Below are positions 40,084 through 49,657 of a stretch of DNA of 64,000 nucleotides, one piece after another. Location of the stretch: assembly GCF_947504215.1 (NCBI RefSeq), contig NZ_CANNGO010000006.1, forward strand, positions 1 to 64,000, in the 5' to 3' direction. The notes under the pieces were generated by a model. The model saw only the letters and a program-made list of their open reading frames with translations, was not told where the DNA came from and ran no database searches. Origin of the DNA: an uncultured Ruegeria sp. Its GTDB lineage: Bacteria; Pseudomonadota; Alphaproteobacteria; Rhodobacterales; Rhodobacteraceae. The position numbers and the translations under genes were made by a program. How positions within the stretch are numbered: the stretch's first letter is position 1; each line of letters opens with the position of its first letter.

Positions 40084-41481
40084 ATGACCCCGATCAAGCT
40101 GCACAACACTCGGACACGGACGAAGGAAGACTTCGAGCCGATCGATCCTGACAACGTGCGGATGTATGTCTGTGGGCCAACCGTCTATGACCGTGCGCAT
40201 CTGGGCAATGCGCGGCCGGTGGTGGTGTTTGACGTGCTCTACCGTTTGCTGCGCCATGTCTACGGCGCGGATCACGTAAAATATGTGCGCAATTTCACTG
40301 ACGTGGATGACAAGATCAACGCAACGGCGCTGTCGCGGAAACAGGCCGGGGCCGAGGGCTCGTTGGAACACCTGGTACAGGAACGTTCGAACGAAACCAT
40401 CGGTTGGTATCTGCACGACATGGGCGCTTTGGCCGCGTTGGAGCCGGATGAGATGCCGCGTGCCACGCAGTATATCGCGCCGATGGTCGCCATGATCAAA
40501 GACCTGATCGCCAAAGGACACGCCTATGCTGCCGAAGGCCATGTGCTGTTTGCCGTTGATACCTGGAAAGAGGACTACGGCAAGCTGTCGGGTCGCTCGG
40601 TCGATGACATGATCGCCGGTGCGCGGGTCGAGGTCGCGCCTTACAAAAAGAACCCGATGGATTTTGTCCTTTGGAAACCGTCGACCGATGATCTGCCGGG
40701 CTGGGACTCACCCTGGGGCCGGGGCCGTCCCGGCTGGCACATCGAGTGCTCGGCCATGAGCTATGAACTTCTGGGTGACAGCTTTGACATTCACGGTGGC
40801 GGCAACGACCTGATGTTCCCTCATCATGAGAATGAGATCGCCCAGAGCAAATGCGCCCATCCCGAGGGTCAGTTTGCCAAGGTCTGGCTACATAATGAGA
40901 TGTTGCAGGTCGAGGGTAAGAAGATGTCCAAATCTTTGGGCAACTTCTTCACCGTGCATGAGTTGCTGGAGCAAGGCGTGCCGGGCGAAGTGATCCGGTT
41001 TGTCTTCTTGCAAACCCATTATCGTAAGCCGATGGACTGGACCGAGAAAAAGGCGCGCGAGGCCGAGGCGACGTTGCGCAAGTGGCGGGCGCTGACAGCG
41101 GGCATCGAGCCCGCCGCCAGCGCGGCGCCTTCGGTTGTCGGAGCATTGGCGGATGACCTGAATACTGCAGGCGCCATTACTGAATTGCACCGGCTTGCCG
41201 CCGACGGAGATGCGGCGGGGCTTTTGGCTGGCGCGCAAATCCTTGGTTTGCTGTCTCCAGAGATGGGGAGTTGGGCAGAAACCGGTGGCGTGGATTTGGC
41301 ATCTCATGCCGAGGTGCTGGCAAAGGCGCGGCTTGATGCAATGAACAGCAAGGATTTTTCCGAGGTTGATCGCCTGAAAGCCGCGTATATTGCCGCAGGA
41401 CTTGAGGTTCGGATGAGCAAAGATGCCGTTGAACTGGTTCCCGGAGCAGGGTTCGACGCTGCCAAGCTGGAAGATGTGTGA
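40084..41481 (+). CDS. cysS: Cysteinyl-tRNA synthetase
   Basis: CysS charges tRNA-Cys. The 465-residue class I synthetase has the [17 protein letters not shown] signature with the HIGH-like HLGN, zinc ligands Cys (VCGPT, about 29), Cys/His in [10 protein letters not shown] and HHENE, and the KMSKS motif KKMSKSLGN. It is followed by cimA with a one-base overlap (TGATG), so the two are coupled. Confidence 0.97.
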   Translation: MTPIKLHNTRTRTKEDFEPIDPDNVRMYVCGPTVYDRAHLGNARPVVVFDVLYRLLRHVYGADHVKYVRNFTDVDDKINATALSRKQAGAEGSLEHLVQERSNETIGWYLHDMGALAALEPDEMPRATQYIAPMVAMIKDLIAKGHAYAAEGHVLFAVDTWKEDYGKLSGRSVDDMIAGARVEVAPYKKNPMDFVLWKPSTDDLPGWDSPWGRGRPGWHIECSAMSYELLGDSFDIHGGGNDLMFPHHENEIAQSKCAHPEGQFAKVWLHNEMLQVEGKKMSKSLGNFFTVHELLEQGVPGEVIRFVFLQTHYRKPMDWTEKKAREAEATLRKWRALTAGIEPAASAAPSVVGALADDLNTAGAITELHRLAADGDAAGLLAGAQILGLLSPEMGSWAETGGVDLASHAEVLAKARLDAMNSKDFSEVDRLKAAYIAAGLEVRMSKDAVELVPGAGFDAAKLEDV

Positions 41482-43115
41482 TGACCAAAGAACGCCTCTA
41501 CCTTTACGACACGACCCTGCGTGACGGGCAGCAGACGCAGGGAGTGCAATTCTCGACCGCTGAAAAGGTGCGGATTACGAAAGCCTTGGATGAATTGGGC
41601 GTGGACTACATCGAAGGTGGTTGGCCCGGAGCAAACCCGACGGACAGCGCGTTTTTTGACACGGCACCAACGACCTCGGCACGGTTGACGGCGTTTGGGA
41701 TGACCAAACGGTCTGGCCGCTCGGCGGAGAATGATGATGTTCTGGCCGCTGTGATGAATGCGGGCACGCAGGCCGTGTGTCTGGTGGGCAAGTCGCATGA
41801 CTACCATGTCACGCATGCACTTGGCATCCCATTGAAGGAGAATGTCGAGAATGTCCGGGCCTCGGTCGCGCATATCGTGGCGCAGGGGCGTGAGGCATTG
41901 TTTGATGCCGAGCACTTCTTTGATGGCTTCAAAGACAATCCGGAATACGCCGTCCAGGTGTGCCGCGCCGCGTTGGATGCGGGCGCGCGCTGGGTTGTGC
42001 TGTGCGACACAAACGGGGGCGCTTTGCCGGCGGAGGTCGGACGTATTGTCTCGGACCTGATTGCGGCTGGTTTTCCCGGCGATCGGCTGGGCATTCACAC
42101 CCATAACGACACCGAGAATGCGGTGGCGTGTTCTCTGGCGGCGGTTGATGCCGGGGCGCGGCAGATCCAAGGCACATTGAACGGGTTGGGCGAACGCTGT
42201 GGCAACGCCAACCTGACCTCGCTGATCCCGACATTTCTGTTGAAGGAACCCTATGCCTCGGGTTTTGACATCGGCGTCAGCCTGGAAGCGCTGGCAGGTC
42301 TGACTCGGATCAGCCGAATGCTGGATGAAATTCTGAACCGGGTGCCGAGTAAGCAGACAGCCTATGTCGGGGCCTCGGCCTTTGCGCATAAGGCCGGGTT
42401 GCATGCCAGTGCGATCCTGAAAGACCCGTCGACTTATGAGCATGTTGATCCGGCAACCGTCGGCAACGCGCGCATCATTCCGATGTCGAACCAGGCCGGG
42501 CAGTCGAATCTGCGCAAACGCCTGACCGAGGCCGGGCTGACGGTCGAAGCCGGTGATCCGGCGCTGGGGCGTATTTTGGACCGGATCAAGCGTCGCGAGT
42601 CAGAAGGCTATTCCTATGACACGGCACAGGCCAGTTTCGAGCTGCTGGCCCGCGACGAGTTGGGGCAATTGCCCGAGTTCTTCGAGGTCAAGCGCTACAA
42701 GGTCACGGTCGAGCGGCGCAAGAACAAGTACAACAAGATGGTCAGCCTGTCCGAAGCGGTCGTCGTGGTGAAGGTCGATGGGGAAAAGAAGCTGTCGGTC
42801 AGCGAATCTCATGACGAATACGGCAGTGACCGCGGGCCGGTGAACGCATTGGCCAAGGCTTTGGCCAAGGACCTGGGTCAATATTCCCCAATCCTCGATG
42901 ACATGCATCTGGTCGACTTCAAAGTCCGGATAACGCAGGGCGGCACGGAGGCTGTGACGCGGGTTATCATCGACAGTGAAGACGGGCAGGGGCGGCGCTG
43001 GTCCACAGTGGGCGTCAGTGCAAACATAGTCGATGCCTCGTTCGAGGCTTTGCTGGATGCGATCCAGTGGAAGCTGGTTCGGGACTGCGGGCCGCAAAAG
43101 GCAGCGGCAGAGTGA
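41481..43115 (+). CDS. cimA: Citramalate synthase (LeuA-like)
   Basis: Citramalate synthase joins acetyl-CoA and pyruvate, making 2-oxobutanoate for isoleucine without threonine. The 544-residue protein belongs to the alpha-isopropylmalate synthase family. It begins YDTTLRDGQQTQGVQFS, has the metal-binding HTHND motif, LNGLGERCGNANL, and a C-terminal regulatory domain from about 395. Its length and first motif match the TIGR00977 citramalate group; homocitrate synthase is less likely. A GTG three bases upstream is an alternative start. It overlaps the next gene by four bases. Confidence 0.9.
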   Translation: MTKERLYLYDTTLRDGQQTQGVQFSTAEKVRITKALDELGVDYIEGGWPGANPTDSAFFDTAPTTSARLTAFGMTKRSGRSAENDDVLAAVMNAGTQAVCLVGKSHDYHVTHALGIPLKENVENVRASVAHIVAQGREALFDAEHFFDGFKDNPEYAVQVCRAALDAGARWVVLCDTNGGALPAEVGRIVSDLIAAGFPGDRLGIHTHNDTENAVACSLAAVDAGARQIQGTLNGLGERCGNANLTSLIPTFLLKEPYASGFDIGVSLEALAGLTRISRMLDEILNRVPSKQTAYVGASAFAHKAGLHASAILKDPSTYEHVDPATVGNARIIPMSNQAGQSNLRKRLTEAGLTVEAGDPALGRILDRIKRRESEGYSYDTAQASFELLARDELGQLPEFFEVKRYKVTVERRKNKYNKMVSLSEAVVVVKVDGEKKLSVSESHDEYGSDRGPVNALAKALAKDLGQYSPILDDMHLVDFKVRITQGGTEAVTRVIIDSEDGQGRRWSTVGVSANIVDASFEALLDAIQWKLVRDCGPQKAAAE

Positions 43116-43894
43116 GCGTTTCCTTTGACGATGACGTCAAAGCCTGTGCTGCACTGGTCCACAAAGCCGACCCGGACCGATTCCTTGCGGCGATGGCCGC
43201 ACCCGTCGCTGCGCGTGCGATTCTGTTCCCGATTTACGCGTTAAATGTCGAGGTGGCGCGCGCCCCGTGGGTGACACAAGAGCCAATGATTGCCGAGATG
43301 CGCCTTCAATGGTGGCGCGATGCGCTACAGGAAATTGCCCAGGGTCCAACGGTGCGCCGGCATGAGGTGGTGACGCCTTTGTCACGGGTTCTGTCGCCGC
43401 ATCTGGCGGAAAAGATGGACAAATATGTCGCCGTAAGGCGCTGGGATATCTACCGCGACCCGTTCGAAGATCAAGATCATTTTGACGCCTATATCGATCA
43501 CAGCAACGGCACCCTTTTGGTTGCCGCATCGCAAGCCCTTGGTCCGGCAGACGAAGAGGTTGTGCGGGACTTTGGTTATGGCGTGGGCGTTGCGAATTGG
43601 TTCCGTGCGATCCCTGATCTTGAGGCGCGGGGACGTATCCCATTGCTTGATGGAACGTCCGCAGGTGTGAAGCAATTGGCTCGGTCTGCGCTGCAGCGCA
43701 TTGAAAAGGCCCGGTCAAGTCGGGCTTCGATCTCGGATCAGGCGCGGCCAGCGTTATATGCGGGATGGCAGGCGGAATGGATTTTGAAACACGTTATTGC
43801 GCAGCCCGAACGGGTCGCTGCCGGTGCTTTGTCACAAGGTGAGATGCGGCGACGGCTGTCACTGATGTGGACGGCAGCCTCTGGGCGCTGGTAG
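43112..43894 (+). CDS. Phytoene/squalene synthase-family protein (NDUFAF6-like)
   Basis: This is a 260-residue member of the trans-prenyltransferase fold. It has LQWWRDALQEIAQG near residue 75-90, VRRWDIYRDPF, DHSNGTLLVAA and VGVANWFRAIP. The second diphosphate-binding Asp motif is weak, as in alphaproteobacterial and mitochondrial NDUFAF6-type proteins linked to complex I assembly; true carotenoid or hopanoid synthesis genes are not adjacent. The GTG start overlaps the cimA stop (GTGA). It abuts the convergent MFS gene with no gap. Confidence 0.82.
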   Translation: MSVSFDDDVKACAALVHKADPDRFLAAMAAPVAARAILFPIYALNVEVARAPWVTQEPMIAEMRLQWWRDALQEIAQGPTVRRHEVVTPLSRVLSPHLAEKMDKYVAVRRWDIYRDPFEDQDHFDAYIDHSNGTLLVAASQALGPADEEVVRDFGYGVGVANWFRAIPDLEARGRIPLLDGTSAGVKQLARSALQRIEKARSSRASISDQARPALYAGWQAEWILKHVIAQPERVAAGALSQGEMRRRLSLMWTAASGRW

Positions 43895-45121
43895 TCAGAC
43901 CGTTTCGGCGTCAGCCGGTCGCAGCATCAGCCAAAGCAACGCGCCACCTGCCAGTGTCAGCAATGGAATCATGGCCAAGTTTACCGCAGTCCAACCTTCT
44001 ACCGGAGAACCACCAGAGCAATTCATCAACCCGCCAGAAGCCAGCGACGCAACGGTCACGCCGCCAAACACTAGCAGATCGTTCAAACCCTGCATGCGTC
44101 CCCGCTCATGCACTTCGTGAGACGCAGCCAACATGCTGGTTGCGCCGATAAAGCCGAAATTCCAGCCGATGCCCAAAAGGATCAGGGCGACGAAGAAATT
44201 GCCCAGTTCGACCCCCTGCAAAGCCACCACGCCGGCACCGGCAAGGATGGCCAGACCAAGCGCCACGATCTTCTCGACACCAAACCGCGCGATCAGATGG
44301 CCGGTAAAGAAGCTTGGCACATACATTGCCAGCACGTGGCTGGTCACCACATCGGCCGCGTCATTCGCGCTGAAACCACACCCGACAACCGCCAGAGGTG
44401 TAGATGTCATCACAAGGTTCATCAAAGCGTAAGAGACCATCGCGCAGATGATCGCCACCGCGATACGCGGGGTCTTCAGCAGCTCCAGCCGTGACCGTCC
44501 TCTGGGCGTATCTGCCGTGGGTTTGGGCGGCGTCGGGATGTCGAGAAAGAAGAACAGGCCCGAACCGAATACATTCAGCGCGATCACCGCAATGTAGGTG
44601 CCCAGAAACGGAATCACATAAGCTTCGGAGGTCAGTTTGACGATCTGGGGCCCGATGACCGCAGCCGCCAAGCCGCCCGCCATAACATAGGAGATCGCTT
44701 TGGGGCGAAACTCATCCGATGCGGTGTCGGCCGCGGCAAAGCGATAGAATCCGTGCGCGCTCATGTAAATGCCGGTCAGCAAGCTGCCGAGTAGGAAAAT
44801 TGGGAAAGACCCGAGAAATAGACCATATGCCCCGATCAAACCGCCCAATGCGCCCGCTGTTGCGCCGACCAGAAACCCGACCTTGCGTCCCCATTTCTGC
44901 ATGATGCCGGAGATCGGGGTTGCGGCCAGCATCGACCCCAGGACGATCAGCGATATGGGCAATGTCGCGAGGCAGGGATTGGTCGCCAGCGATTGCCCCG
45001 CCAGCCCTCCGACGATGAATATCATCGGCATCTGCGCCCCCAGAACCGATTGCGCGGCCACCAGAACGGCGACGTTTCGTTTGGCCTGAGAGTTGTCGGG
45101 GGCGGAGGTGGTCATTGTCAT
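43895..45121 (-). CDS. MFS transporter
   Basis: This is a 408-residue permease of the major facilitator superfamily with about 12 hydrophobic segments. The loop-2/3 motif region is MQKWGRKVGFLVGA, which resembles the MFS signature GxxxDRxGRR. The substrate is unknown. The ATG at 45121 was preferred; the frame is open 85 codons upstream without a known domain, and methionines at 45127 and 45115 are alternatives. It is tail to tail with the NDUFAF6-like gene. Confidence 0.85.
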   Translation of the reverse strand: MTMTTSAPDNSQAKRNVAVLVAAQSVLGAQMPMIFIVGGLAGQSLATNPCLATLPISLIVLGSMLAATPISGIMQKWGRKVGFLVGATAGALGGLIGAYGLFLGSFPIFLLGSLLTGIYMSAHGFYRFAAADTASDEFRPKAISYVMAGGLAAAVIGPQIVKLTSEAYVIPFLGTYIAVIALNVFGSGLFFFLDIPTPPKPTADTPRGRSRLELLKTPRIAVAIICAMVSYALMNLVMTSTPLAVVGCGFSANDAADVVTSHVLAMYVPSFFTGHLIARFGVEKIVALGLAILAGAGVVALQGVELGNFFVALILLGIGWNFGFIGATSMLAASHEVHERGRMQGLNDLLVFGGVTVASLASGGLMNCSGGSPVEGWTAVNLAMIPLLTLAGGALLWLMLRPADAETV

Positions 45122-45218
45122 GGGCATATCCGTATCGGCGAAAACGATTGCACACAAGCGGGTTGCATATGCGACAAAGCCGCCTAACGTGCGGGCTGTC
45201 ACTGAAGCTGGAGAACGC

Positions 45219-45851
45219 ATGAAAGTCGGACGTATCATCGAAACGCCAGATTGCGTTGCCGAAGGCGCCGAATGGCTGGCCCAGGCCTGCCCGCGCATGG
45301 CGTTCGCGATGGAACAGACCGGCCCGTTACCCCTGCGTCGGCGTCCGGATGGGTTCGCACAGCTGCTCAGCGCCATTGTCAGTCAGCAGGTCAGTGTCGC
45401 ATCCGCCAACGCAATTTGGCAGCGGTTGAAAGACGCGAAACTGACGGGCCCGCGCAAAATCATGTGGGCCACGGATGACGATCTGCGTGATGTAGGCCTC
45501 AGCCGCCAGAAGATTCGTTATGCCCGCGCACTTGCCGAAGCGCGCATTGATTACAAAGCCTTACGGAGTGCTTCTGATGCGGATGTCGTTGCCGTTCTGA
45601 CCGAGGTGCCGGGTATCGGGGTTTGGACAGCCGAGATTTACGCCATGTTCTCACTGGGCCGCGCCGATGTGATTGCGCCAGGTGATCTGGCGCTGCAAGA
45701 AGCGGCGAGGGTCCTCTATGACTTGCCCAAGCGTCCCACCGACAAGGAACTGCGGCTGATGGCTGAAGACTGGTCGCCTTGGCGGTCAGTTGCGGCACGG
45801 GTTTTGTGGGCCTATTACCGGGTGGCCAAACAAAGAGAAGGGATCAGATGA
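45219..45851 (+). CDS. DNA-3-methyladenine glycosylase (AlkA/HhH-GPD)
   Basis: This is a 210-residue base-excision repair glycosylase of the HhH-GPD family. The helix-hairpin-helix is VLTEVPGIGVWTAEIY (127-141) and the catalytic Asp156 is in PGDLALQ. It lacks the N-terminal AlkA domain, as in the short AlkA-type forms. A GGAG site supports the ATG at 45219; 42 upstream codons were excluded. It overlaps the esterase gene by four bases (ATGA). Confidence 0.93.
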   Translation: MKVGRIIETPDCVAEGAEWLAQACPRMAFAMEQTGPLPLRRRPDGFAQLLSAIVSQQVSVASANAIWQRLKDAKLTGPRKIMWATDDDLRDVGLSRQKIRYARALAEARIDYKALRSASDADVVAVLTEVPGIGVWTAEIYAMFSLGRADVIAPGDLALQEAARVLYDLPKRPTDKELRLMAEDWSPWRSVAARVLWAYYRVAKQREGIR

Positions 45852-46513
45852 CACGGGTTTTGAATGCGCTCCGGAAAGAGCCTGTTTCGGGCGACACACG
45901 CTCGGTCGTGGTTTTCGTGCACGGCTATGGCGCTAACGGGGCCGACCTGCTGGGATTGGCTGATGTGCTTGGCGAACACTTGCCCGAGACGCTGTTTGTA
46001 GCCCCAGACGCGCCCGAGCAGATCCCCGGAATGCCCAATGGGTTTCAGTGGTTCCCAATCCCGTGGATCGACGGCTCGTCCGAGGAAGAGGCGCGCCGTG
46101 GCATGGACATGGCGACCGAGGATTTTAATGCGTTTCTCGACGCCCTGATGGTGGACGAAGATGTATTGCCCGAGCAGGTGGTTCTGTTTGGGTTTTCTCA
46201 AGGTACGATGATGAGCCTGCATGTCGCCCCGCGGCGCGAAGACCCGGTTGCCGGAATTGTCGCCTTCTCAGGCCGTCTGCTGGAACCGGATATGTTGGCA
46301 GATGAGGTCGTCAGCCGAATGCCGATTTTGCTGGTGCATGGGGACGCTGATGATGTCGTGCCGCCACAATCGCTGCCCGAAGCCGCCGAAGCCTTACAAG
46401 GCGCAGGTTTCAAAGAGGTCTTCGCCCATGTCATGAAAGGCACCGGTCACGGTATCGCGCCTGACGGGTTGAGCGTCGCGCTGGCCTTCATGCGTGACAA
46501 GCTGAGCCTTTGA
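45848..46513 (+). CDS. Phospholipase/carboxylesterase-family hydrolase
   Basis: This is a 221-residue alpha/beta hydrolase of the YpfH/APT1 type. It has HGYGANGADLL at about 25-35, nucleophile Ser117 in FGFSQG, Asp169 in HGDADDVVP and His201 in GTGHGIAP. The GFSQGT motif and size fit a serine carboxylesterase or acyl-protein thioesterase. It starts within the glycosylase stop (ATGA). Confidence 0.92.
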   Translation: MTRVLNALRKEPVSGDTRSVVVFVHGYGANGADLLGLADVLGEHLPETLFVAPDAPEQIPGMPNGFQWFPIPWIDGSSEEEARRGMDMATEDFNAFLDALMVDEDVLPEQVVLFGFSQGTMMSLHVAPRREDPVAGIVAFSGRLLEPDMLADEVVSRMPILLVHGDADDVVPPQSLPEAAEALQGAGFKEVFAHVMKGTGHGIAPDGLSVALAFMRDKLSL

Positions 46514-46515
46514 CC

Positions 46516-47007
46516 ATGATCGCCGTCCGCCCAATGATGCACGAAGATGTGGCCGAGGCATGCCGCATTCTTAATGAGATCGTCGCCACCGGGGGCACTA
46601 CGGCGCATGAAACTCCGTTCTCCGAGGTTTTGTTTGTGCAAAGCTATCTGGATGGCGCCGACAAGATCTGCTGTCATGTTGCTCTGGACGACCGGGGGGA
46701 AGTGGCCGGGTTCCAGTGGTTGGGCAGCCATGATGCATTGCCGGAAGACTGCGCCGATATCGCCACTTTCACCCGCCGCGATCCGGTGTTGCGCGGTGCG
46801 GGACGTGCGCTGTTTGATGAAACCGTCAAAACAGCGGGCGCATTGGGGTTTCGTACTATCAACGCGACGATACGGGCAGACAATGTACTGGGCCTCAGCT
46901 ACTACGAAAAAATGGGATTTCGTGATTTTTCGATCGCCCATGGCGTTCCCTTGCGCGATGGGACCCCGGTGAACAGAATCTCGAAGCGCTTTAGCCTGAA
47001 GGAGTGA
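46516..47007 (+). CDS. GNAT N-acetyltransferase (phosphinothricin acetyltransferase-like)
   Basis: This is a 163-residue acetyltransferase of the PAT subgroup. The acetyl-CoA motif is in RDPVLRGAGRALFDE, followed by NATIRADNVLGLSYYEKMGF. The acceptor amine is unknown; the group often handles phosphinothricin or methionine sulfone-like amino acids. The ATG at 46516 lies three bases after the esterase stop; a TTG at 46510 is also possible. Confidence 0.88.
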   Translation: MIAVRPMMHEDVAEACRILNEIVATGGTTAHETPFSEVLFVQSYLDGADKICCHVALDDRGEVAGFQWLGSHDALPEDCADIATFTRRDPVLRGAGRALFDETVKTAGALGFRTINATIRADNVLGLSYYEKMGFRDFSIAHGVPLRDGTPVNRISKRFSLKE

Positions 47008-47011
47008 GCCC

Positions 47012-47314
47012 ATGTTGATCGTCACTGGTGTTGTCGAAGTTGCTGAAGAAGGTGTGGCAAGGGCGCGTGACGCTGCGCTGGCCATGGTGGCTGAGACGAT
47101 GAAGGAACAAGGCTGCCTGGTCTACGAATTCAGCCAGGTTCTGGGGCATGCGAACCGGTTTCGGGTTTATGAGGAATGGCAGAATCAGGCCGCACTTGAG
47201 GCGCATTTTGCGACACCTCATATGGCGGCGTTCCGGGCTGTTCTGGCAGATATTGGCGTGATGTCCAGCGAGATTCACCGCGTTGTCGGCGGTGAAAAGC
47301 AGCCCCTGGGCTGA
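47012..47314 (+). CDS. Putative quinol monooxygenase (ABM domain)
   Basis: This is a 100-residue antibiotic-biosynthesis-monooxygenase-domain protein, YgiN-like. It has the ferredoxin-like fold with EQGCLVYEFSQ, RFRVYEEWQNQAALEAHF and PHMAAFRAVL. Such dimers oxidize quinols or phenols without cofactor. A GGAG site precedes the ATG. It is the last gene of the 45.2-47.3 kb plus-strand run. Confidence 0.88.
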   Translation: MLIVTGVVEVAEEGVARARDAALAMVAETMKEQGCLVYEFSQVLGHANRFRVYEEWQNQAALEAHFATPHMAAFRAVLADIGVMSSEIHRVVGGEKQPLG

Positions 47315-47324
47315 GCAAACCGGA

Positions 47325-47750
47325 TCAATCCCACAACCAGCCTTCGGCAAATTCGACGGAGTTACCTGCCGGGTCGCGTACATACAGAGAGCGTGCACCA
47401 CTAGGCCAGTCAAATTCGGCGTCCAAGGGAATGTTCCAATCCAGCAGGTGCTTGCGCATCAGGGCGATTTCATCCCGGGTTAGTACAAGGCAGACATGGC
47501 CTGCGCCGCGGGCGCCATGCGGCGGGACTGGCAGATCTGGATTGCTAGGCGGCTGCTCGGTTTGGTCCGGGTTGAACAGCAGCAAAACCGAGTCGCCAAT
47601 TTTGTAGAATATGTGCCGTTCAGGGATATGCTGAATGCGCTCAAGGCCCAGAATTTCACCATAGAACTGCTCGGCCGCGTCCAGATCATCGACGTAAAGC
47701 GCCGCTTCCAGAATGGCCCTTGGGGCAGGTATACCGGGCGTCAGTTTCAT
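47325..47750 (-). CDS. VOC-family (glyoxalase/dioxygenase-like) protein
   Basis: This is a 141-residue single-domain VOC-fold protein. The two paired beta-alpha modules start at EAALYVDDLDAAEQFYGE and HVCLVLTRDEI, and the C-terminus has RSLYVRDPAGNSVEFAEG with the metal-binding Glu. It fits the glyoxalase/bleomycin-resistance group; the substrate is unknown. Confidence 0.88.
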   Translation of the reverse strand: MKLTPGIPAPRAILEAALYVDDLDAAEQFYGEILGLERIQHIPERHIFYKIGDSVLLLFNPDQTEQPPSNPDLPVPPHGARGAGHVCLVLTRDEIALMRKHLLDWNIPLDAEFDWPSGARSLYVRDPAGNSVEFAEGWLWD

Positions 47751-47782
47751 GGGCTTAGTCTAACAGATCAGGGCACGATCTG

Positions 47783-48388
47783 TCACCGGCGCGGGCGGCG
47801 ATCCCGTTTGCGCTGCGGCGCGACCTTTAGTTCTGGCATTTGCAGACTGCCCCACTGGCCGGGGGCAAGGTCATCCAGGGTCCAATCGCCGATCCGGTAT
47901 CGGATCAGCCGCAGTGTTGGTAGGCCAACGGCAGCCGTCATCCGGCGCACCTGCCGGTTCTTGCCTTCGCGCAGGGTCAGTTCGATCCAGCTGTCCGGAA
48001 CGGTTTTGCGTTCGCGGATCGGCGGCGTGCGGGGCCACAGCATGGGCGGCTCGTCTATCTTGCGCACTTTGGCTGGGCGAGTCAGGCCGTCTTTCAATTC
48101 CACCCCGTCTCGCAGCGCTTTCAGTGCCGCGACATCAGGCTTGCCTTCGACCTGAACCCAGTAGGTTTTGACCATTTTGTGTTTCGGGTCTGAAATCTGC
48201 GCCTGCAAGCGCCCTTCGTCGGTCAGCAGCATCAGTCCTTCGCTGTCGCGATCTAGCCGTCCCGCCGGATAGACACCGGGCAGATCTATGAAGTCCGAAA
48301 GCGTGCTGCGTGGCGCGCCGGCATTCGCGCGGTCGGTGAACTGCGGCAGCACATCAAAGGGTTTGTTGAAGCGAATGAACCATGACAT
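47783..48388 (-). CDS. RluE/RsuA-type pseudouridine synthase
   Basis: This is a 201-residue rRNA pseudouridine synthase of the RluE-like group. The catalytic Asp46 is in [15 protein letters not shown] and the C-terminal [17 protein letters not shown] is the second family motif. It has no N-terminal S4 domain, as in RluE. The start at 48388 was set to the conserved [14 protein letters not shown]. RluE modifies U2457 of 23S rRNA in E. coli; the target here is inferred. Confidence 0.9.
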   Translation of the reverse strand: MSWFIRFNKPFDVLPQFTDRANAGAPRSTLSDFIDLPGVYPAGRLDRDSEGLMLLTDEGRLQAQISDPKHKMVKTYWVQVEGKPDVAALKALRDGVELKDGLTRPAKVRKIDEPPMLWPRTPPIRERKTVPDSWIELTLREGKNRQVRRMTAAVGLPTLRLIRYRIGDWTLDDLAPGQWGSLQMPELKVAPQRKRDRRPRR

Positions 48389-48601
48389 GGGCATGCCATA
48401 ACGCGAGCGCCGTATCCGATGCAACCTGTGGATAACTGTCATGCCTCTGTTACGGAACAGGCTTACCCAGTCTTCGACATATTGTGGAAACTCGGGGCTT
48501 GTCAGAGATTTAACACGATATATAGTCACTATAAGGCTGGGGCGGGTGCTCTCCGCTCTGGTGTCACAAACGGGCAGCTGAGAGCGAGAGGCGATTCTAC
48601 T

Positions 48602-49189
48602 ATGGACGGAGATTTCAGGACCGAATTTGTCAGGGAGCCAGGTGCGCTCAAGCACCATCCGGCATTGGTTTTGAACGCCGATTACCGCCCCTTGTCCTAT
48701 TATCCACTGTCGTTGTGGCCCTGGCAGGAGGCGATCAAAGCGGCTTGGCTGGACAGGGTCGATATTGTTGCCGAGTATGACGAAGTTGTCCGCAGTCCCA
48801 GTACCGAGATCCGAATACCCTCGGTCGTTGTTTTGAAAGACTATGTAAAACCCAGAAAGCGCGTGGCCTTCACGCGCTTTAATTTGTTTCTGAGGGATGA
48901 ATTTAAGTGCCAGTATTGCGGAGGCCGTGGTGATCTTACATTCGACCACGTTGTACCGCGCGCGGCGGGCGGGGTGACTAGCTGGCAAAACGTAGTTGCG
49001 GCTTGCAGCCCGTGTAACTTGCGCAAGGGCTCCAAATCGTTGCGACAAGCGGGCATGTCGCTTCGCAAACCGCCGCGCCAGCCAGACGCCGAGGCGTTGC
49101 GCAATATCGGCCGCAAGTTCCCTCCCAACCATTTGCACGAAAGTTGGATCGATTTTCTGTATTGGGACGCGGAATTGGACCAGCTGTAA
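48602..49189 (+). CDS. HNH endonuclease
   Basis: This is a 195-residue HNH nuclease. The core has the zinc ligands Cys103/Cys106 (CQYC) and Cys135/Cys138 (CSPC), with the DHVVPR motif at 115-120 and Asn130. The N-terminal part (1-98) is a conserved helix-strand region found in HNH proteins of this group. A GAGAGG site supports the ATG at 48602. It is not next to a methyltransferase or phage genes. A chromosomal nuclease of unknown target. Confidence 0.9.
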   Translation: MDGDFRTEFVREPGALKHHPALVLNADYRPLSYYPLSLWPWQEAIKAAWLDRVDIVAEYDEVVRSPSTEIRIPSVVVLKDYVKPRKRVAFTRFNLFLRDEFKCQYCGGRGDLTFDHVVPRAAGGVTSWQNVVAACSPCNLRKGSKSLRQAGMSLRKPPRQPDAEALRNIGRKFPPNHLHESWIDFLYWDAELDQL

Positions 49190-49192
49190 GGT

Positions 49193-49657
49193 TCAGCTGC
49201 TGCGCCAGGCAACGATCCAGACCAGCACCAGCCCGGCAGAAATCAGAGCATTCCAACCAGCCATGGACAGGCCTAACATTTCCCACGGGATATCATCACA
49301 ACGCACCAGCGGAGCGGACATGATCTGCTCCATCAACTCTTGCGAAGACAGCCCGCCAATGTCGCCCGATGTACAGCTGCTGGGTCCTTCCCATAATCCT
49401 CGCTCGACCCCTGCGTGATAAACTCCGATCCCTGCTGTTACCGCTACAGCGACTGCGCCGAACAGGGGCAGAATTCGGAGATTTGGCAAGGCTATGGCAA
49501 CAAGCCCGACTGCGATTGCAACGCCATGTGGGTATCTTTGCCAGATACACATTTTGCAGGGTGCCATACCGCCGAAGTATTGGAAGCTCCACGCTGCCAG
49601 CAGCAGCGCTGCAGATCCGCCCGCAGCCAAAACAACATAGGTCGTACGCTTTGTCAT
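49193..49657 (-). CDS. dsbB: Disulfide bond formation protein DsbB
   Basis: DsbB reoxidizes DsbA and passes electrons to quinone in the inner membrane. The 154-residue protein has four membrane segments, the first Cys pair in PCKMC (Cys34, Cys37) and the periplasmic pair Cys95 and Cys120. The gene overlaps the upstream DedA-like gene by four bases. Confidence 0.92.
   Translation of the reverse strand: MTKRTTYVVLAAGGSAALLLAAWSFQYFGGMAPCKMCIWQRYPHGVAIAVGLVAIALPNLRILPLFGAVAVAVTAGIGVYHAGVERGLWEGPSSCTSGDIGGLSSQELMEQIMSAPLVRCDDIPWEMLGLSMAGWNALISAGLVLVWIVAWRSS

Noticed and set aside
41304..42443. Minus-strand frame of 379 codons inside cimA
   Set aside because: It is antisense to a conserved synthase, rich in His, Arg and Gln, without a ribosome site or known domain.
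48389..49138. N-terminal 250-codon extension of the pseudouridine synthase frame
   Set aside because: It overlaps the HNH endonuclease gene on the other strand; the conserved domain starts at 48388.
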